Below, piece after piece: positions 6,451 through 14,848 of a stretch of DNA of 24,629 nucleotides (positions are counted from its first letter, which is position 1; every line of letters begins with the position of its first letter). The position numbers were made by a program, and so were the translations under genes. The stretch is from Poteriospumella lacustris (lineage: Eukaryota > Sar > Chrysophyceae > Chromulinales > Dinobryaceae): NCBI GenBank assembly GCA_008000375.1, contig SMOI01000043.1, forward strand, positions 72,130 to 96,758, given 5' to 3'. The notes beneath the pieces were generated by a model. That model did no database searches. It was not told where the DNA came from and saw only the letters and a list, made by a program, of their open reading frames with translations.

Positions 6451-8520
6451 CTAACGGTCGGCGTCGGTGCGCGCCGCTTTGCTTGTGCCCGCAGGGGCCG
6501 GTCGCCAGCGTTTGGCGCCGCTCTCGCGGCCCGCGGTGGGCTCGCGCGCGGCGCCGCGCTCGCTCTGCGCCAGCGGCTCTGTCAGGCTGCCGGTCGCCGC
6601 TGCTGTTGGCCGTATATCGGTCGCTTCGCATATCATGTGTCTGTACACGTACTGCTGGAAGCCCCTCACTGCCACCGGCACGTGGGCGCTGTCCACCGTC
6701 GGCTCCTTTTTCCGCGTGGGCAGCGCCTGTTCCCTCTCGCGTGCACCGTTTGCAGGTAGCACAAAGACCAGCGCCTGGCGGGCTACCTGCAGCCGCACAT
6801 CGTCCACGTACGCGAGCCGGATGGCGTGCAGCCCAGTGCTCTTCACGGGGTGCGACGTCTCCACGGTCATCTGCAGCACCACCAGCTGATACCCGCCCGT
6901 GCGGAGACGCACGAGGTAGAAGGAGCTGCCCGACTCGAGCGTCGAGATGATGCGCGGTACGTAGAGTACGCCTGGCACTAGACGCGCGGTCTTCTTCCAG
7001 TCGTGTGGGAGCAGCTCTCGCACTGTCGGCACCTCGAACTCCGCAGAGGAGCCCCCACCACTGAGCGACAGAGCCGTGAAGCACGTGCCATCGAGTGGCG
7101 TCAGCCAGAGACAGACCTTCTCGAAGAGGTGGCCTGCGGACACGGCCCCGTACGTCGCAGAGGCGGCTGCGCCGGCATTGAACATGCCCGTAGCTCTGGC
7201 TAACATCTGGGTGCGGTGCGTCTTCGCCAGCCGCTGAAAGACGGCGTCCGAGGCGAACGTGTACTTCGTCACGCCGCGGTAGTCGACCTCACCGGCAGCC
7301 GACACCGGCGGATTGATGTGCACGAGCATGTAGCAGCTCTGCTGCGAGTCCACCGTGCCGACGCCGGACTGGAAGAACGACTCCGCGAGGGCTCCTCCGT
7401 TCTCTCGCAAAGCTTCCTCCATCAGCCTGCGGGGATCTTGGTACATGTGAGAAGGATTCGAAGGGTCTCCGTAGGGGACCAGGTAGCGCGGCACTCCTCC
7501 GAACAGTACGAAGGCCTCGTACCAGCTGTCGATGTCCGCACTCACGAACAGCAGCTCCACCTCGCTCCAGGTCGGCAGGGTGAACCGCTGGGAGGGCCAG
7601 TTCTTGAGGATCTCTTTGTACCGGGCCGGATTGGGGGAGCTGAAGATGTACGTCCACTGGGCGCGCGACACGGGCGCCATCGCGTCATCGATGTCGCACA
7701 GCAGGAGGAACTCCTTCGGGTCCATACGGACGCCATCTTCGATCGAGCACCAGAACTCGCCGGGCGCACCGCTGGGCGCGAAGCACACGTATGCACCTCG
7801 AGTGAACTCGAGGGCGAAGCGCTTGTCTGTGAAGCGCTCGTCGGTCAGGAACCGGAAGATGAAATACACCAGAAAGAGGGACTTTCCGATCCCCGGAACG
7901 CCGGTGAAGAGCGTGGCACTGTAGTCGTTCTGCGGGCAAAGCTGCGCCTCTGCCACTCTGTCGTACAGTGTTTTATATGCGTCTCGCACGTAGATCTTCT
8001 CCGGGATATGTCCGTATCGGGCAACGAACTCTTCCGGGAGACGCTTGACCAGCAGATGGTCGCCACGAATGGATCCAGTGGTGCCTTCCGAGAAGGTTGC
8101 CACCTCGACAGAGCACAACTCGAACACGAATTGTTCCTTCCATTTCGCCGCCGTCGCAGAATTTGGGACAACACCTGCAAATAAACAATAGATTGTGATA
8201 GCATTAGGGAATTAAAGTAATAATCATTTTATGGAACAAAGACAGAAAAACAAATCATTACCTGACGGATTTGTCCAACCGACAGCCCAAGAAGATATTC
8301 GTTCCCATAGGCCTATAAGTAAAAGAAACAAAAAATAGAAGTAATAATAGTGTGATATGGAAAATAATGATGGCATTGTAAGGGTTTTCATACTTGGTTG
8401 GAGTTGGAATTCATGCCCAGGGCAAACGATTCCAGGAAGAGCTTCAAGAATTGTTCCATCACCACGTCTTCCATAGCCACAGTGTCTGCAAGACTGTGCA
8501 ACAGGCGAAGGAGCTGACAT
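6451..8520 (-). CDS. Crinkler/RHS-type P-loop NTPase with C-terminal nuclease-like region, three exons
   Basis: Join, minus strand: exon 1 8520-8394, exon 2 8312-8262, exon 3 8174-6451; 633 aa. Both introns are phase 1, begin GTATGA or GTAATG and end TATAG or TGCAG. Splicing joins QLQPS to LWERISSW and NPSG to VVPNS. Residues 151-158 are a Walker A motif (GVPGIGKS). Residues 216-223 (LLLCDIDD) are Walker B-like. SPNPARYKE (239-247) and FGGVPRYLV (284-292) are hallmarks of the Crinkler/retrotransposon-hot-spot NTPase family. Residues about 404-515 (HLFEKVCLWL, VVLQMTVETSHPVK) resemble the REase-fold domain often fused to it. The basic low-complexity tail (RESGAKRWRP) could be a nuclear signal. 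In oomycetes and chytrids such proteins are effectors; in free-living protists the role is open. The N-terminal header is divergent, and an upstream exon cannot be excluded because TAATGTCAG at 8515-8522 (minus strand) resembles an acceptor. Confidence 0.85.
8175..8261 (-). other. Intron 2 of the Crinkler-type gene (87 bp)
   Basis: On the minus strand it starts GTAATGATTTG and ends TTGTTTATTTGCAG. It is AT-rich beside the GC-rich exons, phase 1, and contains stops. Removal joins NPSG to VVPNS in frame. Confidence 0.85.
8313..8393 (-). other. Intron 1 of the Crinkler-type gene (81 bp)
   Basis: On the minus strand it starts GTATGAAAACC and ends TTCTTTTACTTATAG. It is AT-rich and phase 1. Its removal gives CCA-A/GC-CTA-TGG, keeping one frame through exon 2 (51 bp). 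Confidence 0.85.
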
Positions 8521-8938
8521 TATAAAAATAATCTTCCAAAGATTGTTCAATCTAAAGAAATGATTGTGACACTGATAGTGAATCCGTCATCGTTGGAAAA
8601 TGTTTGATTACAGAACAAGTCGACGCGCGTCGAGAAAGCCCCCGACAAAGTCGCCACAGAACCACCCGCGTGGTGAGCGTTTCTCTTTTTTCGCCTCTCT
8701 CGGGGATATCTTCAGTAGGCAGCAGAGAACAACAACGATGCCCAACATGGGGCAAGAAATGCAAACAGTCCACTTCTACGTTTGTACCTGTGCTGCTGTT
8801 GTGGGGGGATGTGCCGTGATGACGATGACCGTCGCTGCTGGTGACTCTCGACAGGCACAAGGGATCGCGCTGAAGCCGATCAATATCGTAGGACCAGCGA
8901 CAGCTGCAAAGACTCGCGGACGCCACACCGAAGAGAAG
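8521..8938. other. Divergent intergenic region between the Crinkler-type gene and a repeat gene
   Basis: About 420 bp separate the minus-strand start at 8520 from the family ATG at 8939. From about 8710 on, the plus strand shows the family leader: AACAACAACGATG, TACGTTTGTACC, GTGATGACGATGACCGTC. The segment 8595-8700 has no family match and is probably where the GC-rich insert ends. The whole plus strand from the ATG at 8600 is open in frame with the repeat gene; such an extension would include a hydrophobic segment (VCTCAAVVGGCAVMT), but it is not conserved in the paralogs. Confidence 0.45.
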
Positions 8939-9856
8939 ATGGATGTCAATGACGTCCAGCTTCCTGAGGAGGTCCTGTCTTCACAGGAGTTGCTTCCCGA
9001 ACGAAACCGCTCGCATGACGTCTGTCTTCCCCATACCCACCGTCCGATCGCCATCGAGTTGGATTTATATCTGTATCGCGCAGTGGCCGAAGGGTGTGGT
9101 GGTCGTGCGGTGTTGCCGTTCGGCGTGCGACAACTGATCAAAGACTTCGCCTTCGTGCCGTTTGACAACCAAACGTTGCGGCAGGCTGTCGGACTGTGGG
9201 GCAGCGACCGAGCACAGGCCCGACAGCTCTCCGGGGAGATCAATGACTGGGATGTCAGTAGAGTAACCAATATGGCCTCGCTTTTTTACGAAAAGACGTC
9301 CTTTAACGATCAAATCGATCGTTAGGACGTGCGCCACGTCACGTGCATGGACCACATGTTTTTCCGAGCGATTGCCTTCAACCAACCGCTCAACACGTGG
9401 AATGATCATCAGGTGACGACAATGAAGAGCATGATTTATGACGCTGTTTTATTCAACCAGCCGTTGGACACGTGGGATGTCCGTCACGTCACGTCTATGC
9501 AGTTTGTGTTCTCTCGCGCGGCAGCATTTAACCAGCCGTTGGCCACATGGAATGTCCACCAGGTCACGAACATGAGGTTTCTCTTCTGTCTCGCGAGGTC
9601 TATCAATCAGCCGTTATCTGCGTGGCAGGTGGGTCAAGTAACCGATATGAGAAACATGTTCGATGGTGCCATCGTCTTCAACCAGCCGTTGAGCACGTGG
9701 GATGTGTCGCAAGTGACAAATATGAGGTTCCTGTTCGATGGCGCCTCATTGTTCAACCAGCCACTGGACACGTGGGATGTGAGGGCGTGTCAGGTGATGC
9801 ATGGTATGTTTGTTGGGGCGACGGCGTTTCAACAGTCGATGCCCGTGATTCACTGA
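8939..9856 (+). pseudogene. DUF285 repeat gene, type A, with one nonsense codon
   Basis: From the family ATG it reads leader (MDVNDVQLPEEVLSSQEL), N-terminal domain (ELDLYLYRAVAEGCGGRAV, LPFGVRQLIKDFAF, GEINDWDVS), then the first repeats. At 9323-9325 the sequence CGTTAGGACGTG replaces the CGTTGGGACGTG of paralogs, turning Trp into TAG. The frame then continues without another lesion through about eight repeats to the type A tail (FQQSMPVIH) and a TGA at 9854-9856. This is either a very young pseudogene, an allele, or a sequencing difference; a restart at the ATG at 9347 would lack the N-terminal domain. Confidence 0.8.
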
Positions 9857-10582
9857 CCCGTGAAACAGACTCGTGCGCTTCCCAAACGTTAAGTGAGGAG
9901 TTCAGTGATAGCAGATCCAGTGTTGTGGGATGTACAAGGACACAGAACGTAGAGGTTTCTGCCAACGATGATCGACTTAGCATGTGAGTGTGAGTGTTGT
10001 GTCACCGCAGTACCATGCGTTCTATCTGTATGTGGTCGCCCCATACCGTAGCTCTCAAACAAACCATAGATGCAGATAGATCTCCTGGGGCTGTAATGTA
10101 ATGTCATGTCACAAAGGGTCACAAAGGTGCTTCTCGCAACATCGGTCGTTTCACCTGCCGGTCAGCAGAGCACTGTCTTGTGGAAGGTGGATAGCTCATG
10201 GCAATACGGACACGCTCAGCTCTTGATGAACATACTGTGTATACGGTTAAAACAAGTCAATGAGTATAATTCAGAAAGTGATGTGTTTTCACAGGTTCGT
10301 ACCTGTCTGCGGTGGCCGATGCTGTACCGACCAGACAAACTGTCCATGGTGACATCTCATCGCCAGTCACGACATGTGACAAGATTCAGTGGAGAGAGCA
10401 CAACCATAATGCTATAACATGCACACAGTCCGCTTCTACGGTTCTACACATCTCGGGTGACGTTGGCCTCCCAGATCCCAAATCGCTCAGACGCCTACCA
10501 ATCATCCAACGACCACGACAAAAGCAAAGAAGGGCCAGCGAATGTTGTGAAAGCTGCGATGACATGCACAAAGGAAGGTAAG
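9857..10582 (+). other. Downstream block of one repeat copy and leader of the next
   Basis: Bases about 9945-10020 (GACACAGAACGTAG, GCCAACGATGATCGACTTAG, GTGTCACCGCAGTACCATG) repeat the type A 3' flank of the gene at 560. Later segments (10420-10580: ACACAGTCCGCTTCTACGG, then AAATCGCTCAGACGCC and ATGACATGCACAAAGGAAGG) are the leader of the next copy. No independent gene is seen. The short open frames present are unsupported. Confidence 0.45.
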
Positions 10583-11278
10583 ATGGAGACCGATAACGTC
10601 GAGCGCTTGGACGAGGTCCTCTCTTCACAGGAGATGATGGACGAACGAAACCGTTCGCCTGACATTGGCCCACCTACCCGTCCGATTGCCATCGAATTGG
10701 ATTTATGCCTCTACCGCGCAGTGACCGAATGTTGCGGTGGCCGCGTGGTGTTGCCGTTCGGCGTTCGCCAACTGATCAAAGACTTCGCCTTCGTGTCGTT
10801 TGATGACCAAACGTTGTTTAAGGCTGTCCAACTGTGGTGCAGTGACCGAGTACAGGCTCTACAGCTCTACGGGAAGATCAACGACTGGGATGTCAGCAGA
10901 GTGACCACTATGGCCTTACTCTTTGACGATGCGTCGCAGTTTAACGATCGCATCGATCGTTGGGACGTACGCCACGTCACGTCCATGGACTGCATGTTTT
11001 TCCGAGCGATTGCCTTCAACCAACCGCTGAGCACCTGGAATGTCCATCGGGTGACGACAATGAAGAGCATGTTTTGTGACGCTGTCTCGTTTAACCAGCC
11101 GTTGGACACATGGGATGTGTCGCAGGTGACTGATATGCGGTACATGTTTCACCGTGCCTTGTCGTTTAAACAGCCGTTGACAACCTGGGCCGTTGTTGGC
11201 GTCTCGAGGTGGCGGTATCGGTTGAAGGTCCTTCAAAACCATCCAATCACAGACAACTCCGTTGCCAGTGTTGTGTAA
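10583..11278 (+). CDS. Truncated DUF285 repeat protein with a novel C-terminal tail
   Basis: Protein of 231 aa from the family ATG at 10583 (an in-frame ATG at 10559 would add 8 residues). The leader reads METDNVERLDEVLSSQEMM. The N-terminal domain is complete (IELDLCLYRAVTECCGGRVV, LPFGVRQLIKDFAF, DDQTLFKAVQLW). About five repeats follow. After FKQPLTTWAV the repeat pattern is lost and a 30-residue unrelated tail (VGVSRWRYRLKVLQNH...) runs to TAA at 11276-11278, followed at once by the type A downstream block. The 3' half of the repeats has therefore been deleted. The frame itself is clean, so a short protein could be made. Confidence 0.6.
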   Translation: METDNVERLDEVLSSQEMMDERNRSPDIGPPTRPIAIELDLCLYRAVTECCGGRVVLPFGVRQLIKDFAFVSFDDQTLFKAVQLWCSDRVQALQLYGKINDWDVSRVTTMALLFDDASQFNDRIDRWDVRHVTSMDCMFFRAIAFNQPLSTWNVHRVTTMKSMFCDAVSFNQPLDTWDVSQVTDMRYMFHRALSFKQPLTTWAVVGVSRWRYRLKVLQNHPITDNSVASVV

Positions 11279-11336
11279 TGCAATGAGACATAGCGTGGTT
11301 GTTTCTGACGATGCTGGACGTAGAATGTGAGTGTGA
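11279..11336 (+). other. Type A downstream block, second occurrence
   Basis: GACATAGCGTGG, TTTCTGACGATGCTGGACGTAG and GTGAGTGTGAATGTTGTGTCACCGCAG match 9945-10010 closely. It runs directly into the damaged copy that follows. Confidence 0.6.
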
Positions 11337-11567
11337 ATGTTGTGTCACCGCAGTACCATGTCTTCACAGGAGTTGATTCCCGATCGAAACCGTTCGCCCG
11401 ACATTGGTCCACCTCACCAGCCGATCGTCATCGAGTTGGATTTATACCTCTACCGCACAGTGACCGAATGGTGTGGTGACCGTGTGGTGGTGCCGTTCGG
11501 CGTGCGACGGCGTTCCAACAGTCGATGGCCGCCCTCCCTGTGAAGGATAGACTCTAGTAGGACCCCC
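11337..11567 (+). pseudogene. Doubly deleted DUF285 repeat gene: leader plus half N-terminal domain fused to type B end
   Basis: The 3' flank of the previous copy (CCGCAGTACCATG) is joined directly to codon ~10 of a leader (TCTTCACAGGAGTTG). The frame then gives the family domain as far as VVVPFGVR. At GTGCGAC/GGCGTTCC (11503-11512) it jumps to the extreme end of a type B copy (CAGTCGATGGCC.CCCTC.CTGTGAAGG), out of frame, and stops at TGA 11541-11543. All repeats are missing. The 3' flank after 11567 is of type B. It is a clear deletion derivative with no coding potential. Confidence 0.8.
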
Positions 11568-12141
11568 GTGAGAGTGCTCATGGTGACACGGCCTCTGCTC
11601 GACCAGGATACGACCTTGATCTGTCCATTGAACATGTAAACCATGTCTTTAGTATTATGTCGACAGCTTCATGTATATTGCAGTTTTAAAGGATCCTTTC
11701 TGCTCTTGTCGTGTGTTTCGTGTTCGTGAGTGCAGATACATTCTGTGTGTCCCGCAGACATATTTAACCCATAGCTATACCAGACATATAAAGGAGATTG
11801 ATTCGGAGAGTGGTGTCGAGAAGTGATGACCTACCAGGTTACTCGTGTTGTTACACGCTCTGTCGGTGGTTGCGTATAACGGCCAGCCTTCCGTGGATGG
11901 AGAGAGTACACCACGGATGTCCAACCGTCAGCTGCAATGCATGTAGTCCACGTCAACTGTTGTACCCACCTCTATGTGGGGATGTGACGTGATGATGACG
12001 ATGGGTGCCTCCATCTCTCTCGACAGGGGATCGCTCCTCGGAACCGCCAACTCAAACACAAACGAAACCAAAGATCAATACAAACCACCTATAATAAGGA
12101 CAGCGAAAGCTGAAAGCGCTCGTGACACACAGAAGGACGAT
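11568..12141 (+). other. Type B downstream block and upstream block of the next copy
   Basis: Bases 11570-11700 (CACGGCCTCTGCTCGACC, ACGACCTTGATCTGTCCATTGAACATGTAA) match the 3' flanks after 13149 and 14848. The upstream block follows from 11765. Bases 11895-12040 carry the rest of the shared leader (ACGGATGTCCAACCG, CTGTTGTACCCACC, GATGTGACGTGATG, TCTCTCTCGACAGGGGATCGCT). No separate gene is supported. Confidence 0.5.
11765..11845 (+). promoter_or_regulatory. Conserved upstream block (putative promoter / 5' exon) of the copy at 12142
   Basis: TTAACCCATAGCTATACC, ACATATAAAGGAGATTGATTC, then GGAGAGTGGTGTCGAGAAGTGATGAC and CCAGGTTACTCG. The same string occurs about 300-360 bp upstream of the ATG in the 13819, 15803 and 22074 copies and before the relics at 17700 and 23810. 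The TATA-like ACATATA lies just before the most conserved part. The AGGTTAC at its end resembles a 5' splice site. Confidence 0.55.
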
Positions 12142-13149
12142 ATGATGGACATCGCCGACGTCGAACTCCTTGACGAGGTCCTGTCTTCACAGGAGATCAT
12201 AGCCGAACGAAACCGTTCGCCGGACATTGACCCACCTCCCCGTCCGATAGCCATCGAGTTCGATTTGTGTCTCTACCGCGCAGTGACCGAATGTTGTGGT
12301 GGCCGTGTGGTGGTGCCGTTCGGCGTGCGACAACTGATCAAAGACTTCGCCTTCGTGTCGTTTGATAACCAAACGTTGCGTAAGGCTGTCTGACTGTGGT
12401 GCAGCGACCGAGCACAGGCCATAAGCATCTATGGAGAAATCAACGACTGGGATGTCAGTAGGGTGACCGATATGGCCTTACTCTTTTGCCGAGATATGTC
12501 CTTTAACGATCGCATCGATGGTTGGGACGTGCGGCACGTCACGTCTATGGACCGTATGTTTTATTGTGCTGTCTCTTTCAACCAACCGCTGAGCACCTGG
12601 AATGTCCATCGCTTGACGACAATGAAGAGCATGTTTTGTGGAACTGCCTCATTTAACCAGCCGTTGGGGACGTGGGATGTCCGTCAGATCGCTGACATGA
12701 GTTGTCTCTTCTTTCAAGCCAGTTCGTTCAATCAGCCGTTGTCAACGTGGCAGGTGGGTCAGGTCACCGATATGAGGAACATGTTCGATGGAGCCGTATC
12801 GTTCAACCAGCCGTTGAACGCATGGGACGTGAGGCAGGTTCGCAACATGCGTGGGATGTTCTTCGAAGCGACGTCGTTCAATGGCTCGTTGGACACGTGG
12901 GAGGTGCGTCAAGTGGTCCATATGGATTGTATGTTTCAACGCGCTGTTTCGTTTAACCAGCCGCTCGCTCACTGGGACGTCCGTCGCGCCCAATACATGA
13001 GCTATATGGTTCAGGGAGCGGCGTCGTTTAATCAGCCGTTGAGCTCCTGGGAGATGCATCGGGACGCTTCGGTAAAGAGTATGTTAGATGGAGCGACGGC
13101 GTTGGATCAGTCGATGGCCCCTCTCGCTGTGAAGGCCAAAGTTCGCTAG
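12142..13149 (+). pseudogene. DUF285 repeat gene, type B, with one nonsense codon
   Basis: Start at the paired ATGs at 12142/12145 (MMDIADVELLDEVLSSQE). The N-terminal domain begins normally (FDLCLYRAVTECCGGRVV, VPFGVRQLIKDFAF), but TGA at 12391-12393 (GCTGTCTGACTG) replaces the CAA or GGA codon of paralogs (GCTGTCCAACTG). The frame is then open, unbroken, for 252 further codons: rest of the domain, about ten repeats, and the type B tail (DQSMAPLAVKAKVR) to TAG at 13147-13149. A single lesion separates it from a full-length protein of about 335 residues. Restart at the ATG at 12463 would omit the domain. Confidence 0.8.
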
Positions 13150-13818
13150 GAACATCCGTGGAGGTGATTGTGGTGACTGGCGTCGCCTCTCCGAACGAGA
13201 GTGGACCTTGATATGTCCATTGATGGACATGTAACACGTTTCTATAGTATTATGACGAAAGGGCCATGAATATGGAGGTAAACGAGCCTTTCTGCGCATG
13301 TGGTGAGAGATACGGTTCTTGAGTGTAGATGGTTTCTGAGTGTCCAGCAGGTGGGTCCAGGGAACGACGCCTTGGGATGCGAATCGGCGAGTGACGTGCT
13401 AGACGAAAACACTTGACGTTGATACATGAACAGCTCCTTCACGCTTACTGAGATGGACACCTCCCCTCTCTAACCCTTACCTAACCCATTACGTATACCA
13501 TACATACTTATACCAAACGTTTGGTATATACATAAAGTGAGTACGATGTCGATGAGTGAGGACATACCACGTTACCTACGTTGCTACACGCTCCGTCGGT
13601 GGTGCACCATAACCACCCTTCCGTGGACAGAGAACAACACGGATGTCCAACGGTCGGCTATATTGTATCTAATCCTCTTCCATTGTTGTACACACACTGT
13701 GCAACTGCGCATATGGCATGATGACGATGGCCGTCACTGCTGTCGACAAGGGGATCGCTACAAACCAAACAGAAAAACAATAGCTACACAAGATCGTGAG
13801 GTACACAAAACAGATACG
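13150..13818 (+). other. Type B downstream block and leader of the next copy
   Basis: Bases 13170-13420 match the 3' flank of other type B copies: GTGGACCTTGATATGTCCATT, ACATGTAACACG, then GGTTCTTGAGTGTAGATGGTTTCTG near 13314, followed by CAGCAGGTGGG. The upstream block of the next copy lies at 13475-13600, and the rest of the leader follows (CGGATGTCCAACGG, GTTGTACACACACTG, GATGACGATGGCCGTCACTG). The plus strand is open from 13537 into the next gene, but the frame through the leader is not conserved among paralogs. Confidence 0.5.
13475..13600 (+). promoter_or_regulatory. Conserved upstream block with a 20-bp perfect palindrome
   Basis: AACCCATTACGTATACCATACATAC is followed by a perfect 20-bp palindrome at 13509-13528 centred on AAACGTTT. 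Then come ATATACATAAAGTGAGTACGATGTCGATGAGTGAGGACATACCACGTTACC and the rest of the shared block. The palindrome is absent from the other copies. The splice-donor-like AGGTTACC of other copies is CGTTACC here. Confidence 0.5.
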
Positions 13819-14848
13819 ATGGATGTCAATGACATCGAGCTCTCTGACAAGATCTCATCTTCACCGGAGTTGATTCCCGAACAAAACCATTCGCATGACG
13901 TCTATCTTCCCCATCCCCACCGCCGTCCAATCGCCATCGAGTTGGATTTATGCCTCTACCACGCAGTGACGGACTATTGCGGAATTTTTGTGGTGTTGCC
14001 GTTCGGCGTGCGACCGAGCACAGGCCATACAGGTCTACGGGGATATCAGCGACTGGGATGTCAGTAGAGTAACGAATATGGCCTCGCTCTTTCACCGAGA
14101 GACATCCTTCAACAATCGCATCGATGGGTGGGACGTGCGCAATGTCACCTCCATGGACAACATGTTTTACCGAGCGGTCGCCTTTAACCAACCGCTCAGC
14201 ACGTGGAATGTCTGTCGCGTGACAACCATAAGGGACATGTTTTGTAGCGCGACCTCGTTTAACCAGCCGTTGGACACGTGGGATGTCCGTCAGGTCACTG
14301 ACATGAGTTGTCTCTTCGTTCGGGCCAGTTCGTTCAACCAGCCGCTGTCAACGTGGCAGGTGGGTCAGGTCACCAATATGAGACAAATGTTCAATAAAGC
14401 CGCCACATTTAACCAGCCGTTGAGCACGTGGGATGTGTCGCAGGTAACCGATATGACCCACATGTTCGATGGGGCCGCAACGTTCAACCAGCCGTTGGCG
14501 AACTGGGACGTACGTCAGGTGCGGGACATGAGTGCGATGTTTTTCGATGCAACGTCATTCAATGGCTCGTTGAACGCGTGGCAAGTGCGTCACGTTCTCA
14601 ATATGGAGTGTTTGTTTCAACGCGCTGTTTCGTTTAACCAACCACTCACCCACTGGGACGTCAGTCGCGTTCAGTACATGAGCTGTATGTTTCAAGGAGC
14701 GACGTCGTTCAATCAACCGTTGGGCTCCTGGGAGATTAGTCCGCATGCTTCGGTATCGGGTATATTCGACGGAGCGACGGCGTTTGATCCGTCGATGGCC
14801 CCCCTCGCGGTGAAGGCCAAATTCCGCTACGACCCTCCGTTGAGGTGA
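13819..14848 (+). pseudogene. DUF285 repeat gene, type B, with a 77-bp frameshifting deletion
   Basis: From ATG 13819 it reads MDVNDIELSDKISSSPELI and the domain start (ELDLCLYHAVTDYCGIFVV, LPFGVR). At 14010-14014 the sequence GTGCGAC/CGAGCACAG joins the two ends of a missing segment. Compared with paralogs, the stretch from AACTGATCAAAG to TGGTGCA plus one GCGAC (77 bp by my alignment) is gone. The frame shifts and the first frame stops near 14067. In the shifted frame the rest is intact to TGA 14846-14848: DRAQAIQVYGDISDWDVS, about eleven repeats, and a type B tail (MAPLAVKAKFRYDPPLR). No start codon restores the domain. Confidence 0.8.

Noticed and set aside
6356-7084. Long frames in the other minus frame and plus frames over 6313-6950
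   Set aside because: Low-complexity Arg/Ala/Gly translations produced by GC-rich sequence; the NTPase frame accounts for the region.
7216-8184. 322-codon plus-strand open frame opposite the Crinkler-type gene
   Set aside because: It lies antisense to exon 3, which has clear family motifs; long antisense frames are expected in GC-rich coding DNA. It also runs across intron 2's acceptor.
14010-14014. The missing 77 bp as a spliced or unspliced intron difference
   Set aside because: The missing segment encodes conserved domain residues in all other copies and is flanked by a GCGAC direct repeat, as expected for a deletion; it has no GT..AG ends.
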